In this document: positions 25,080-33,990 of the stretch, piece after piece
Layout: the number at the start of each line of letters is the position of its first letter
Numbering within the stretch: position 1 is the stretch's first letter
Source of the DNA: Pseudomonadota bacterium
GTDB taxonomy: Bacteria; Pseudomonadota; Gammaproteobacteria; Steroidobacterales; Steroidobacteraceae
Direction of reading: 5' to 3'
Length of the DNA stretch: 64,000 nt
NCBI GenBank assembly: GCA_018241445.1
Contig: JAFEDT010000002.1
Location: forward strand, 192,855-256,854
Program-made: the position numbers and the translations under genes
The notes under the pieces: generated by a model
Seen by the model: only the letters and a program-made list of their open reading frames with translations
Told to the model about the DNA's origin: nothing
The model's database searches: none

Positions 25080-26009
25080 GTGGCGGGGCGGGTTCGGGTG
25101 ATAATGGTTTCCGTGAACCCCGCATCGGCCCTGAAGCCAGGCGCGCGCGTGGCCGTGGTCGCGCCGGCCAGCAGCTTCGACCGCGACGCCTTCGAGGCCG
25201 GCCTGGCGGTGCTGGCGGGACGCTACCAGCCGCAGTACCGCCCGGACATTTTCTCCCGCGAGCGTTACCTGGCGGGCGACGACGCGCGGCGCGCCGACGA
25301 GCTCACCGCCGCGCTGGCTGATCCTGCAATCCACGCGGTCTTCTGTGCGCGCGGCGGCTACGGGGCAACCCGCTTGCTGGCCCGCCTGGGGGGCGGTGCG
25401 CCACCGGGTGCGCCCAAACCGCTGGTGGGCTTCTCCGATGTCACCTCGCTGCACCTGTGGATGCAGGCTTACGGCCGCATCAGCATTCATGGCCCGGTGC
25501 TGACCCAGCTCGCCCGCCTGGGCCCCGCCGCGCACCAGCGGCTGTTCGACCTGCTGGAGAACCCTCGGCCAGCGCCGGCGTTGCGGGGCACCGACACCTT
25601 CGTGGGAGGCGTGGCGGAGGGCCCGCTGCTCGGCGGCAACCTCTCCGTCGTGACCCGGTTGCTGGGCACTCCCTTCATGCCCCCGCTCGATGGTGCGGTC
25701 CTGCTGCTGGAGGACCGGGGGGAGCGGCCCTACCGCCTGGACCGGATGTGGACTCACCTGAAGCTTGCGGGCGTGTTCGACCGCATCCGCGGCATCGTGC
25801 TGGGCGAGTTCACCGAGTGCGAAGACAAAGATGCGCCCTGGCGCAGCACCGAGCTGCTGCGCGAGCTGGCGCAGGCCACCGGCCTGCCCTGCGCGGCGGG
25901 CTTTCCCATCGGTCACGGCGAACACAACGAAGCGGTGGCGCTGGGTGCGCGCGTGCGGCTGGACGCCGATGCCTGCGAGCTGCGCTTCCTTCAGGCTGCC
26001 GTGGGTTAA
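25080..26009 (+). CDS. LD-carboxypeptidase (S66 family, LdcA-like)
   Basis: A protein of 309 residues from the GTG at 25080 (AAGGA 6 bases upstream), or 301 from the ATG at 25104. The family core starts ALKPGARVAVVAPAS. The nucleophile Ser is in GFSDVTSLHL, and ARGGYGATRLL and GEFTEC with a later GHGEHNEAVALG supply the Glu and His of the triad. It cleaves the terminal D-Ala of murein tetrapeptides during peptidoglycan recycling, in the cytoplasm. Its 3' end faces the DUF885 gene across a 121-base gap. Confidence 0.92.
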   Translation: MAGRVRVIMVSVNPASALKPGARVAVVAPASSFDRDAFEAGLAVLAGRYQPQYRPDIFSRERYLAGDDARRADELTAALADPAIHAVFCARGGYGATRLLARLGGGAPPGAPKPLVGFSDVTSLHLWMQAYGRISIHGPVLTQLARLGPAAHQRLFDLLENPRPAPALRGTDTFVGGVAEGPLLGGNLSVVTRLLGTPFMPPLDGAVLLLEDRGERPYRLDRMWTHLKLAGVFDRIRGIVLGEFTECEDKDAPWRSTELLRELAQATGLPCAAGFPIGHGEHNEAVALGARVRLDADACELRFLQAAVG

Positions 26010-26060
26010 TCAGTCGGACGAGCGCCCTGGGTGGACAGGGGATGGGTGTTCTTCGCGGAA

Positions 26061-26080
26061 GTGTGTAACGATATACACAC
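26061..26080. promoter_or_regulatory. perfect inverted repeat GTGTGTA-N6-TACACAC
   Basis: Seven-base arms at 26061-26067 and 26074-26080 are perfectly complementary around ACGATA. This is an operator-like dyad for a dimeric regulator. It lies between two convergent genes, where no promoter is expected. An ATG at 26094, preceded by GCGGAAG, follows it but opens only a low-quality frame into the DUF885 gene's end. It may be a leftover control site of a lost gene. Confidence 0.4.
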
Positions 26081-26130
26081 CTCGCGCGGAAGCATGAAAA
26101 CGCCACGGGGCCGGCAAGCGCGCGAGGGCC

Positions 26131-27912
26131 CTAAAACAGCGAGCCGCCCTCCCCCAGCATCGCCTTCCTGGCAAGCGGCAACGGCGGCCCGCCGTAGGAA
26201 AGCAGCTGGTCGTGGAATTCGTGCCAGTAGCTGCGCGGGTCCGCGGTGCCGGCCGGAACGTGCCGTGCCACCCAGTCGGCGCGCATCTTGCGGATCATCA
26301 GCTTGCCAAGGGTGTACTTGAGGTACTGCGGGTCATAGGTGCCGCGCGCGGCCTGCTGGCGCGCGTGGCCGGGATCCTGGAAAGCGCGCTCGATGAACAT
26401 ACGCTGCGACTGGGCCTCGGTCATGCCCTGTGTATGCATGCCGATGGCGCTGATGAAGCGCACGTCGCGCAGCAGCGCTTCCTCGAGCTGGCCAATGTGC
26501 TGCTCGACGTTGCCCTCGCCCAGCCCCTGCTCCCACATCATCTCCTCCGCGTAATGCGCCCACCCTTCGGCGAAGGCATAGCCGACCCACAGGGCAGCGA
26601 TCTTCGACGGGTTGCGGTTGGAATGCAGGAACTGCAGGAAGTGGCCGGGCCACACCTCGTGCACGCTGGTGTACAGCAGGCTGGCACGGCCCGGAATGTA
26701 TTCTTCCCGCTCGCGTGCGCTCCAGGACGGATCGGGCGGCGCGATGTTGTAGACGTAGGCGACGCCCTTGTCGTAGGGACCGGGAACGTTGATGTATGCC
26801 CCGTTGGCGCGGTTGTAGGGGGGCGCCTCGGCCACCTCGGCCTGTTCGTCGCTGGGAACGCTGACGATGTGGTGCGCGATCACGAAGGCACGCAGGCTCG
26901 CGAGCTGCGCGCGCGCGCCCGCGACCGCGCCGCCAGTGGGCTTGTCGGCGCGCATCTTGCGTACGCAGTCGGTGAGCGGGCGGCCCGGCAGGTAGCGGGC
27001 GCAGGCCTCGCGCAGCGCCTGGGTGTTGCGCTCCAGGTCGGCCCTGCCGATGTCCATCAGCTGCGGCAGTGGTACGTCGACACGCTCGGTGGCGCGTAAC
27101 ATCTCCGTGAACAGCGCCGCTCCGAGGGCGAAGTCGCGGGTCTGGTGCTTGCGCTCGCCCTGCAGCCAGGTGACAAGTCCATCCATCGCCACGGCCGCCG
27201 CTTCGTTCACTTCGGCCAGTTCCTTCTGCGCCGCCGGGTCGGCCACCGCCGCGAACTGTGGCGCGACGTCATGGCGGTAGAACGTGGCGTAGCCGCCGAA
27301 GGCGCCGATCCCGCGGGTGAGGAAGCTCTCCGGCAGGGGAGTCTTGAGATTTGCGCGGATGTCGGCGGCGATCCTGGGGATCGAGCGCGCATAGCCGATG
27401 TAACCGCGCAGCCGGGTCGCCAGCGGCGCGTAGTTGCGGCTCAGGTAGACATCGGGATCGATCTGATCGGAATACCAGGTGGGATTGGTGAAGGGGAAAC
27501 GGGCGCGGTCCAGCCAGAACAGGTTGCTGTCGATGACCGTCAACAGGTATTCACGCTCGAACTGCTGATCGGGGGTGAGCCGGGCCGCGTCGAAGGCTGC
27601 GGCCTGCTGACGTTGCTTCGTCAGCCGGGCCACCTCCGCGGCAATACCCGCGGCGCTCAGGTCCGGCATCTGGCCGTCGAACTCGTGCCGCCCGGCCTGG
27701 ACTGCGAAGAAGGGATTGGCGCGGAAATAGTCCTCTATGAAGCGCGCGGTGAAGGCCGGCCAGTCAGCCTGTGCCGCGCTGGCCGCTGACGCTGGCGCTG
27801 GCGCTGGCGCTGGCGCCGGCGCCGGCGCGGCCGCGCCCCCGCAGCCGGCCAGAGGCAGAAACAGCGCCGCCAGCAGGCAGCCGCGCAGCGTGCGCACCGT
27901 GTGATTTTTCAT
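26131..27912 (-). CDS. DUF885 family lipoprotein (putative metallopeptidase)
   Basis: A 593-residue protein with a lipoprotein signal (ALFLPLAGC). A Pro-Ala repeat linker follows, then the DUF885 fold. The C-terminal half has HEVWPGHFLQFLH and FAEGWAHYAEEMMWE, a His/Glu pattern that suggests a zinc site and an M32/gluzincin-like peptidase. DUF885 proteins are common in this kind of bacterium and are thought to act on peptides in the periplasm. The Pro-Ala linker is encoded by a hexamer-like repeat that could vary in length. It is divergent from the next lipoprotein gene. Confidence 0.87.
   Translation of the reverse strand: MKNHTVRTLRGCLLAALFLPLAGCGGAAAPAPAPAPAPAPASAASAAQADWPAFTARFIEDYFRANPFFAVQAGRHEFDGQMPDLSAAGIAAEVARLTKQRQQAAAFDAARLTPDQQFEREYLLTVIDSNLFWLDRARFPFTNPTWYSDQIDPDVYLSRNYAPLATRLRGYIGYARSIPRIAADIRANLKTPLPESFLTRGIGAFGGYATFYRHDVAPQFAAVADPAAQKELAEVNEAAAVAMDGLVTWLQGERKHQTRDFALGAALFTEMLRATERVDVPLPQLMDIGRADLERNTQALREACARYLPGRPLTDCVRKMRADKPTGGAVAGARAQLASLRAFVIAHHIVSVPSDEQAEVAEAPPYNRANGAYINVPGPYDKGVAYVYNIAPPDPSWSAREREEYIPGRASLLYTSVHEVWPGHFLQFLHSNRNPSKIAALWVGYAFAEGWAHYAEEMMWEQGLGEGNVEQHIGQLEEALLRDVRFISAIGMHTQGMTEAQSQRMFIERAFQDPGHARQQAARGTYDPQYLKYTLGKLMIRKMRADWVARHVPAGTADPRSYWHEFHDQLLSYGGPPLPLARKAMLGEGGSLF
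27791..27832 (-). repeat. tandem GGCGCT/GGCGCC coding repeat (Pro-Ala linker)
   Basis: About seven 6-base units encode alternating Ala-Pro just after the lipidated cysteine of the DUF885 protein. Such short repeats can change copy number by slippage while staying in frame, and would set the spacer length between membrane and domain. Confidence 0.7.
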
Positions 27913-28017
27913 GGTGTGTTACGTTCCTTGATGCAGCCATGGCCGGGCCTCCCGGCGGCAGCTGGTGTCGTACGGATCCTTGTCGGGCTCGTCGTCCCGG
28001 TGCGAGGATACGCCGCC

Positions 28018-28689
28018 ATGAGACAGATCAGGATGCAGAATCTTCCACCGGGCCCTGCGGTCGTCGTCGCGGCCGCGGTCATATTGGCCGGATGCAGCGG
28101 GCCGCGCCTGGCGGCGGATACCCCACGGGGTGTGGACTTCTCCGGCCTGTGGAAACTCGACCGCGCCGCGAGCGACGATCCGCAGAAGGTGCTGGAGCAG
28201 ATGCGTGCGGAGGCTCGCCGTATCATCGATCGCCAGCGCGGCGCGGATGGATCTGTGGACTCCCCGGATGGTACGGCCGCGCACGGCGGACCGCGGCCCG
28301 ATCCCCTGCGACGCTCGCCGATGGCCAGGCTGGTCAACGGCGTCGCCGCGCGGGGTGACATTCTGACCATCCGCCAGAGTGCGACCGCGGTTTCCTTCGA
28401 TTACGGCGATGCCTACCGCCGCAGCTTCACGCCCGGGGCGCACAGCGTGGTTTCCGCCGAGGACGGGGTGGGCGACCAGACCTCCGGCTGGAAGGGCCGC
28501 GACTTCGTGGTAGTGGTGCACGCCCAGATTGGACCGGATGTCAGCGAGCGTTACAGCCTGTCCCGTGATGGACACCTGCTCACCGAGACCCTGCGCATCA
28601 GCGGCGGCGAGTTGCAGCCGGTGGAGCTCAAGCGCCTATATCATCCCGCCGACGCCAGCGCACCGGCTCCGCTGCCCACCACCGACTGA
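28018..28689 (+). CDS. hypothetical lipoprotein
   Basis: A 223-residue protein starting MRQIRMQNLPPG, with a lipobox VILAGC and a mature domain that I cannot assign. The text FSGLWKLDRAASDDP and later LTIRQSATAVSFDYGDAYRRSF suggest a beta-barrel-like, lipocalin-type fold (W-K-L-D-x-x-x-S near the N-terminus is common in such lipoproteins). The frame opens earlier at 27901; the ATG at 28018 is chosen for the signal peptide. It is followed after 31 bases by the TraB/GumN gene, so the two may be co-transcribed. Confidence 0.7.
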   Translation: MRQIRMQNLPPGPAVVVAAAVILAGCSGPRLAADTPRGVDFSGLWKLDRAASDDPQKVLEQMRAEARRIIDRQRGADGSVDSPDGTAAHGGPRPDPLRRSPMARLVNGVAARGDILTIRQSATAVSFDYGDAYRRSFTPGAHSVVSAEDGVGDQTSGWKGRDFVVVVHAQIGPDVSERYSLSRDGHLLTETLRISGGELQPVELKRLYHPADASAPAPLPTTD

Positions 28690-28720
28690 ACTTTCCACCC
28701 GCCCGACGGCCTTATCACTC

Positions 28721-29734
28721 ATGCGCAGGGAAGTTGCAGGGAGGGTCGTGGGCGCGGTGCTCATGGCCGGCGTGGCCGGCATGGCCAGCGCGGCGGTGGC
28801 GCGGGCGCCGTCAGCCGCCGCTGCGGCTGCGGCGACCGTCCCGCCCGACACGATCCAGGAAGTCGTGGTCGAGGGCAGCCACGAGGGGCCCCGCATGTGG
28901 ACGGTGCGCCAGGGGAATCACACCCTGTGGATCCTGGGGACGATCACGCCCCTGCCAAAGAAAATGACCTGGGACCCGCGCGCGGTGCAGGAAGTCCTGC
29001 GCCAGTCGCAGGAAGTGGTCCCCGCCTGGCCCAGCTTCGGGGTAGGCGCCAACCCGATCACAGCACTGCGTGTCTACATCGAATGGCGCAGGCTGCAAAA
29101 ACCCCCCGACCAGGTGCCGCTGCGCACGGCATTGCCGCCGCCGCTGTATGCGCGCGTCGAGGCGCTGCGCCTGCGCTATGACCCGCACGACCGCAAGCTG
29201 GAAAACATGCGCCCGATGCTGGCGGCGCGCACGCTGATGGCGCGGGTCTTTGACCGCGCCGGGCTGGCGCTGCACAACGAGGTGCAGCAGTCCGTGCTGC
29301 AGCTGGCGCGCGAGCAGGGCGTACGGGTCCGCCAGGACAAGCTGCGCATCGAACAGCCCGTCGACGTACTCAGGGACGTCGGTACCGCGGCACCGCAGCA
29401 GGAAGTCGCCTGCCTGGAGTCGGTGGTCACCCTGCTGGAGACCGACCTGCCGATCATGCAGGCGCGGGCACGCGCCTGGGCGCTGGGAGACGTGGCGCAA
29501 CTGCGGCAACTGCCGCACACCGACAACCGCAGTGCCTGCGTCGGTGCAATTTCCACCACCGAGCGCGTGCGCGCGCTGGTAGCGCGGGCGCAGGACGACT
29601 GGATACTTGCCGTGACCGAGGCGCTGCGGCGCAACCAGGGTACGCTGGCGGTGCAGTCCATGGACCGGCTGCTGGGCCCGGATGGCTCCCTGGAACTGCT
29701 GCGCCGGCGAGGTTATGAGGTCGAGGGACCCTGA
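28721..29734 (+). CDS. TraB/GumN family protein
   Basis: A 337-residue exported protein. The signal peptide runs to about residue 30 (VVGAVLMAGVAGMASAAVA). The TraB/GumN core starts with LWILGTITPLPKKMTW and contains ACLESVVTLLE and DWILAVTEALRRNQG. The family is related to the TIKI/EreA fold, which suggests hydrolase ancestry, but its bacterial role is unknown. The usual first motif is G-T-x-H; here it reads G-T-I-T, so a metal-binding histidine may be missing. Its end overlaps the convergent RND gene by 22 bases. Confidence 0.8.
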   Translation: MRREVAGRVVGAVLMAGVAGMASAAVARAPSAAAAAAATVPPDTIQEVVVEGSHEGPRMWTVRQGNHTLWILGTITPLPKKMTWDPRAVQEVLRQSQEVVPAWPSFGVGANPITALRVYIEWRRLQKPPDQVPLRTALPPPLYARVEALRLRYDPHDRKLENMRPMLAARTLMARVFDRAGLALHNEVQQSVLQLAREQGVRVRQDKLRIEQPVDVLRDVGTAAPQQEVACLESVVTLLETDLPIMQARARAWALGDVAQLRQLPHTDNRSACVGAISTTERVRALVARAQDDWILAVTEALRRNQGTLAVQSMDRLLGPDGSLELLRRRGYEVEGP

Positions 29735-32700
29735 AGCGCCTGCCGGTCCGTCGTACCACGGGCCAGCAGCGCCAGGTAGACCGCCGGTACGACGACCAGC
29801 AGCAGCAGCGATCCAATCAACATGCCGCCGACCACCACGGCGGCCAGCGGCCGCTGCACCTCGCTGCCGATCCCCGTGGAGAGCGCCGCCGGAAGCAGCC
29901 CGATGCCCGCGGACAGGCTCATCATCAGCAGCGGCCGCATGACGCGCCGTGTGGCCCGGTGCAGGCCCTCGCGTGGTGAGCCGCCCAGATCGCGCTCCTG
30001 CATGAACGAGTTGATCATGAGGATCCCGATCATCACCGCGACACCGAACAGCGAGACGAAGCCGATGGCCGCGGAAATGCTGAAGTTCAGGCCGAACGCA
30101 TACAGGGCGAAAACGCCGCCACTCATCACGAAAGGGACGCCCAGCAGCGCCAGCAGGCACTGCTTTGCCGAGTTGAACAGTGCATAGAGCAGGCCGAGGA
30201 TCAGCACGATGCTGACCGGAACCACGACTGCCAGCCGGCGCTTTGCGGCCTGCAGCTGGCCGAATTCCCCCGCCCACACCAGCCGGTAGCCGCTCGGCAG
30301 TCGCACGCTGCGGGCGACCTGAGCCTGCGCGTCCGCGACCGCTCCGCCCAGATCACGCCCGCGAACGCTGAACTTTACGGGAATGAAGCGCTCGTTGCCC
30401 TCGTGATAGATCCAGGCCGCCCCGGTATCCAGCGTGAGCTGCGCCAGCTCCTTGAGCGGAATGTAGGCGTTGGTGCCACCGCCTGCGGCGACCACCGGGA
30501 CGCGGATGTTGCCGATCTGCTCGATGTTGCTGCGCCAGGCAGCGGGGTAGCGGACCGCGAGATCGAACTGCCGGTCGCCCTCGAGCACGGTCGTGGCCGA
30601 AACGCCACCGCTGGCTGCGGCGATGACGCTGTCGATATCGCCGGTGTTCAGGCCGAAGCGTGCGCTCCTGGCGCGATCGATCCTGATGTCGAGATTGGGC
30701 TGGCCCAGTACCGGGAATACGCCCAGGTCGGTGATTCCGCGCACGCGACCCAGGGCCTCGCGTACCTGCCCGGCCAGGCGCGTCAGTGTCTGCAGATTTG
30801 GCCCGACAATCTTGACGGAATTGACAGCCTTGACCCCGGAAATGCCCTCCTGGATGTTGTCCTGAATGTACTGGGAAAAATTGAAATTGACCCCGGGCAG
30901 CTCGCGCCCAAAATCCGCGTTGATCCGCTGCGTGAGGGAATCCTTGGTCAATCCCGGCCGCCACTGCCGCTGCGGCCGCAGCACGGCGAACAACTCCACG
31001 TTGGAGAACGGCGAGGCGTCGCTGCCGTCATCCGGGCGCCCGTGCTGCGAGAACACGGTCACCACCTCGGGATAGCGCCGCAGGATCTGCCGCATCCTGC
31101 GGGTCGCCGCCTCGCCATCCTGCAGCGACAGGGTCATGGGCATGGAGGCGCGAATCCAGAAATTGCCCTCCTCCAGGGCCGGCAGAAACTCGCTGCCCAG
31201 CCGGGGAATCAGGCATGCCGCGACACCGAGCACCACCATGCCGGCGAGAATGAACAGCCGCCGCGAGTCGAGTACGAACTTCAGCAGTGGGTCGTACACC
31301 CGGTGTAGCGCCCGCACCAGCAGCGTTTCCGCCTCGACCAGATGCTCGGGCAGCAACAGGCTGGCCAGCACCGGGGTGACGGTGAAGGTCGCGATCAGGG
31401 CCCCGGCAAGGGCGTAACCGTAGGTTCGCGCCATGGGGCCGAAGATCGCCCCCTCCACACCCTCCATGGTAAACAGCGGTACGAAGGCCGCCAGTACGAT
31501 CAGGGCGGCGAAGAACACCGCGCGGTCGACCTGCATGGCGCTCACCAGGATCAGCCGCAGCCGCTGCGTCCAGGCAGCCGCGGATTTTCCGCTGGCCGCC
31601 GCCGTGGGATCGGCTCCCCAGGTTCCGGCGCTGAGCTGCTCCAACAGGTTGCGCCGACTGGCGGCGGGCGCCTGCAGGTTGCGGAACAGGTTCTCCACCA
31701 GGATCACCGCGGACTCGACGATGATGCCGAAGTCGACCGCGCCAAGGGACAGCAGGTTGGCGCTCTCGCCCCGTACTACCAGCACAATGATCGCGAACAG
31801 CAGCGCAAACGGGATGTTCAGTCCCACCAGCACCGCGCTGCGCAGATCTCCCAGGAATATCCATTGCACCAGAAAGACCAGCAGGCAGCCAAAGGCGAGA
31901 TTGTGCAGCACGGTGTGGGTAGTCACTTCCACCAGCGAGCCGCGGTCGTAGATCGGCACCAGGCGCACGCCCGCGGGCAGGCTGCCGTCGTGATTCATCA
32001 GCTCGATTTCCCTCTTGACCTTGGGCAGCATGTCCGCGGTCTTCTCGGTGCGACCCATGACGACGATGCCGGCGACCGCGTCGTCCTCATCGTCGTGCCC
32101 CCAGATGCCCAGGCGCGGCACGTACCCCACTGACACGCTGGCCACGTCGCGGACCTGGACCGGCACCCCGTGACTCTGCGTCAGCACCACCTGCCTGATG
32201 TCATCCAGCCGGTTGCCCGCGGTCAGATCGTCGCTGCCGCCGTCATCGATCAGGCCCAGTCCACGGATGTTGATGGACTGCTGGCCGATGCGGATCTCGC
32301 GGCCGCCGACATTGAGGTTGGCGTTGCCAAGAGCGCTGACGACCTGCGCCAGTGTCAGGTTGAACCCCTCCAGCCGGCGCGGGTCGACCTCGACCTCGAA
32401 CTGTTTGGTCGGGCCACCCCAGCTGTTGACCTGGACGATGCCGGGGATGGTGAGCAGCCTGCGCCGCACGATCCAGTCCTGCACCGTGCGCAGATTGGTC
32501 ACTCCGAAGTCCTTCGGACCTGTGACCTGGTAGCGGAAGATCTCCCCGGTGGTGCTGTTCTGCTGGATCGTCGGGATGATGCCGCCCGGCAGACTGACGT
32601 TCTGCTGCAGCGCGATCGCCGCCTGTGCGTAGGCAAAATGAAAATCGACGCCGTACTTGAAGACGACACGCACGAAGGACAGACCGTAGAAGGAAGTGGA

Positions 32701-32949
32701 CCGGATCACGTCGATCCCGGGAGTCGTATAGAGGGCGATCTCCATGGGACGGGTGTAATAGCGCTCCATCTCCTCGGCCGACAGGCCCGGCGCCTGGGCG
32801 GTGATCTCCAGGATCACCGGAGTCGGGTTCGGGTAGGCCTCGATGTTGAGATCGCGGAAAGCAACCAGTCCGGCGCCGGCAAACAGCAGCAGACCAAACA
32901 CGACGATGGCGCGGCGACTGAGGCAGAAAGCGATGAGTGACCTGAACAT
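29713..32949 (-). CDS. heavy-metal-type RND efflux permease (CzcA/CusA family)
   Basis: A 1078-residue inner-membrane pump starting MFRSLIAFCLSRR, with the usual two halves, periplasmic loops and 12 membrane helices. The TM4 proton-relay motif reads VDFGIIVESAVILVEN (Asp406, Glu412, Glu419). In CzcA-type pumps the second position is Asp, so an Asp-to-Glu change stands out. EAYPNPTPVILEITAQAPG is a hallmark of this subfamily. It would export divalent or monovalent metal ions with a periplasmic adaptor and an outer-membrane channel. No channel gene is present here. It lies 4 bases after the adaptor gene. Confidence 0.93.
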   Translation of the reverse strand: MFRSLIAFCLSRRAIVVFGLLLFAGAGLVAFRDLNIEAYPNPTPVILEITAQAPGLSAEEMERYYTRPMEIALYTTPGIDVIRSTSFYGLSFVRVVFKYGVDFHFAYAQAAIALQQNVSLPGGIIPTIQQNSTTGEIFRYQVTGPKDFGVTNLRTVQDWIVRRRLLTIPGIVQVNSWGGPTKQFEVEVDPRRLEGFNLTLAQVVSALGNANLNVGGREIRIGQQSINIRGLGLIDDGGSDDLTAGNRLDDIRQVVLTQSHGVPVQVRDVASVSVGYVPRLGIWGHDDEDDAVAGIVVMGRTEKTADMLPKVKREIELMNHDGSLPAGVRLVPIYDRGSLVEVTTHTVLHNLAFGCLLVFLVQWIFLGDLRSAVLVGLNIPFALLFAIIVLVVRGESANLLSLGAVDFGIIVESAVILVENLFRNLQAPAASRRNLLEQLSAGTWGADPTAAASGKSAAAWTQRLRLILVSAMQVDRAVFFAALIVLAAFVPLFTMEGVEGAIFGPMARTYGYALAGALIATFTVTPVLASLLLPEHLVEAETLLVRALHRVYDPLLKFVLDSRRLFILAGMVVLGVAACLIPRLGSEFLPALEEGNFWIRASMPMTLSLQDGEAATRRMRQILRRYPEVVTVFSQHGRPDDGSDASPFSNVELFAVLRPQRQWRPGLTKDSLTQRINADFGRELPGVNFNFSQYIQDNIQEGISGVKAVNSVKIVGPNLQTLTRLAGQVREALGRVRGITDLGVFPVLGQPNLDIRIDRARSARFGLNTGDIDSVIAAASGGVSATTVLEGDRQFDLAVRYPAAWRSNIEQIGNIRVPVVAAGGGTNAYIPLKELAQLTLDTGAAWIYHEGNERFIPVKFSVRGRDLGGAVADAQAQVARSVRLPSGYRLVWAGEFGQLQAAKRRLAVVVPVSIVLILGLLYALFNSAKQCLLALLGVPFVMSGGVFALYAFGLNFSISAAIGFVSLFGVAVMIGILMINSFMQERDLGGSPREGLHRATRRVMRPLLMMSLSAGIGLLPAALSTGIGSEVQRPLAAVVVGGMLIGSLLLLVVVPAVYLALLARGTTDRQALQGPSTS

Positions 32950-32953
32950 CCCG

Positions 32954-33925
32954 TCAGTCGTCCGGCGCGGCCTGCAGGAGGTTGCTGAGGAACACACCGC
33001 CCTCGGCGACCACCAGGTCTCCCGGCGCGAGGCCGGCGAGAACCTGGTAACGCCCGCCGTCCTCGCGACCCAGGGTCAGGCGCCGGGAGACAAAGTGGCG
33101 CCGATCCGCTGTGACCCAGGCGATCATGGTGCCGTCGGATTCGCGCACGGCGGCGGTGGTCGGGATCGCCACGCCGGCAACGGACCGGCCGTAGCGGATC
33201 GTCACATCGGCCAGCATGCCGGGACGCAACTGCCGCTGCGGATCGTCGATGCGGGCGCGGGCTGCCAGGCGATGCGTCGCCGGGTCGACCGCGGCATAGA
33301 CCCGCGACACGACGCCGGTAAACCACCGACCCGGAAGGGCAGTGACAGCCACGCGCACCGTCTGTCCGCGGGCCAGGTGGGCGCTATCGCTCTCCGGTAC
33401 GTTGAGCACAACCCAGCTGCCCGGGTGCGAGCGCGGCTCGAACCGCCCGGTGCGCTCCAATGACTCGATCTGCCGATCCGGCACTCCCAGGGCACGTAGG
33501 GCTTCGAGCGCGGCTCGTGCCGCCGCGGCCGCGGCCAGCTCCGTCGCGCGGGCGCTCTCGATGTCCCTGGAGGCGATGCCGTTGGCTTCTCCCAGCTCCT
33601 GCACCCGCCGCCACTCACGATGGCTGACTGCGAGATTGGCCTGCGCACTCAACAAGGTGGATTCCGCCTGGATGATGGCCGGATCCTCCTCGAGGCTCAC
33701 CGTGCCCACGACCGGCAGTTCCGTAGAGAACTCCTGCACGGTAACGGGTTCGACGCGCAGCGATTGCACCTGTGCCGCCGACAGCTGCACCGCGGGATCG
33801 GGCGCCGCCGGGGCGGGAACCGGCGCAGCGGTGACACCGCGCGCGGCGGCGGGCGGGCCGTGACACCCCGTCTGCAGGAGGGTGGCGCAGGCTGCCAGGG
33901 CGAGCATTGCCGCGGTTGGTTTCAT
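32954..33925 (-). CDS. RND efflux periplasmic adaptor (CusB/CzcB-like lipoprotein)
   Basis: A 323-residue adaptor starting MKPTAAMLALA, with a lipobox-like LQTGC. The lipoyl/hairpin region (ESTLLSAQANLAVSHREWRRVQELGEANGIASRDIESA) and the beta-barrel (GQTVRVAVTALPGRWFTGVVSRVYAAVDPATHRLAARARI) mark a membrane-fusion protein. It is shorter than many CusB/CzcB proteins and lacks an obvious Met-rich metal-binding start. It bridges the pump to an outer-membrane channel. A strong inverted repeat at 33958-33979 lies just upstream. Confidence 0.9.
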   Translation of the reverse strand: MKPTAAMLALAACATLLQTGCHGPPAAARGVTAAPVPAPAAPDPAVQLSAAQVQSLRVEPVTVQEFSTELPVVGTVSLEEDPAIIQAESTLLSAQANLAVSHREWRRVQELGEANGIASRDIESARATELAAAAAARAALEALRALGVPDRQIESLERTGRFEPRSHPGSWVVLNVPESDSAHLARGQTVRVAVTALPGRWFTGVVSRVYAAVDPATHRLAARARIDDPQRQLRPGMLADVTIRYGRSVAGVAIPTTAAVRESDGTMIAWVTADRRHFVSRRLTLGREDGGRYQVLAGLAPGDLVVAEGGVFLSNLLQAAPDD

Positions 33926-33957
33926 GGGCGGCACTTTCGGGCAGAAAGTACCGCAAC

Positions 33958-33979
33958 AACATTACCGGTTGGTAAGGTT
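33958..33979. promoter_or_regulatory. inverted repeat upstream of efflux genes (candidate response-regulator box)
   Basis: The arms AACATTACC and GGTAAGGTT are complementary at 8 of 9 positions, around a GGTT spacer. The dyad is 32 bases from the adaptor start codon, in the short gap after the sensor-kinase gene. This position suits control of the efflux pair by the adjacent OmpR-type regulator, as with Cus/Cop-type systems. No second copy was noticed before the regulator gene. Confidence 0.5.
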
Positions 33980-33990
33980 GCCCAGGGAAC

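Noticed and set aside
26094..26321. Plus-strand frame starting after the dyad at 26061
   Set aside because: Most of it is antisense to the DUF885 gene end and the product is Arg/Pro/Ser-rich; more likely a remnant or chance frame.
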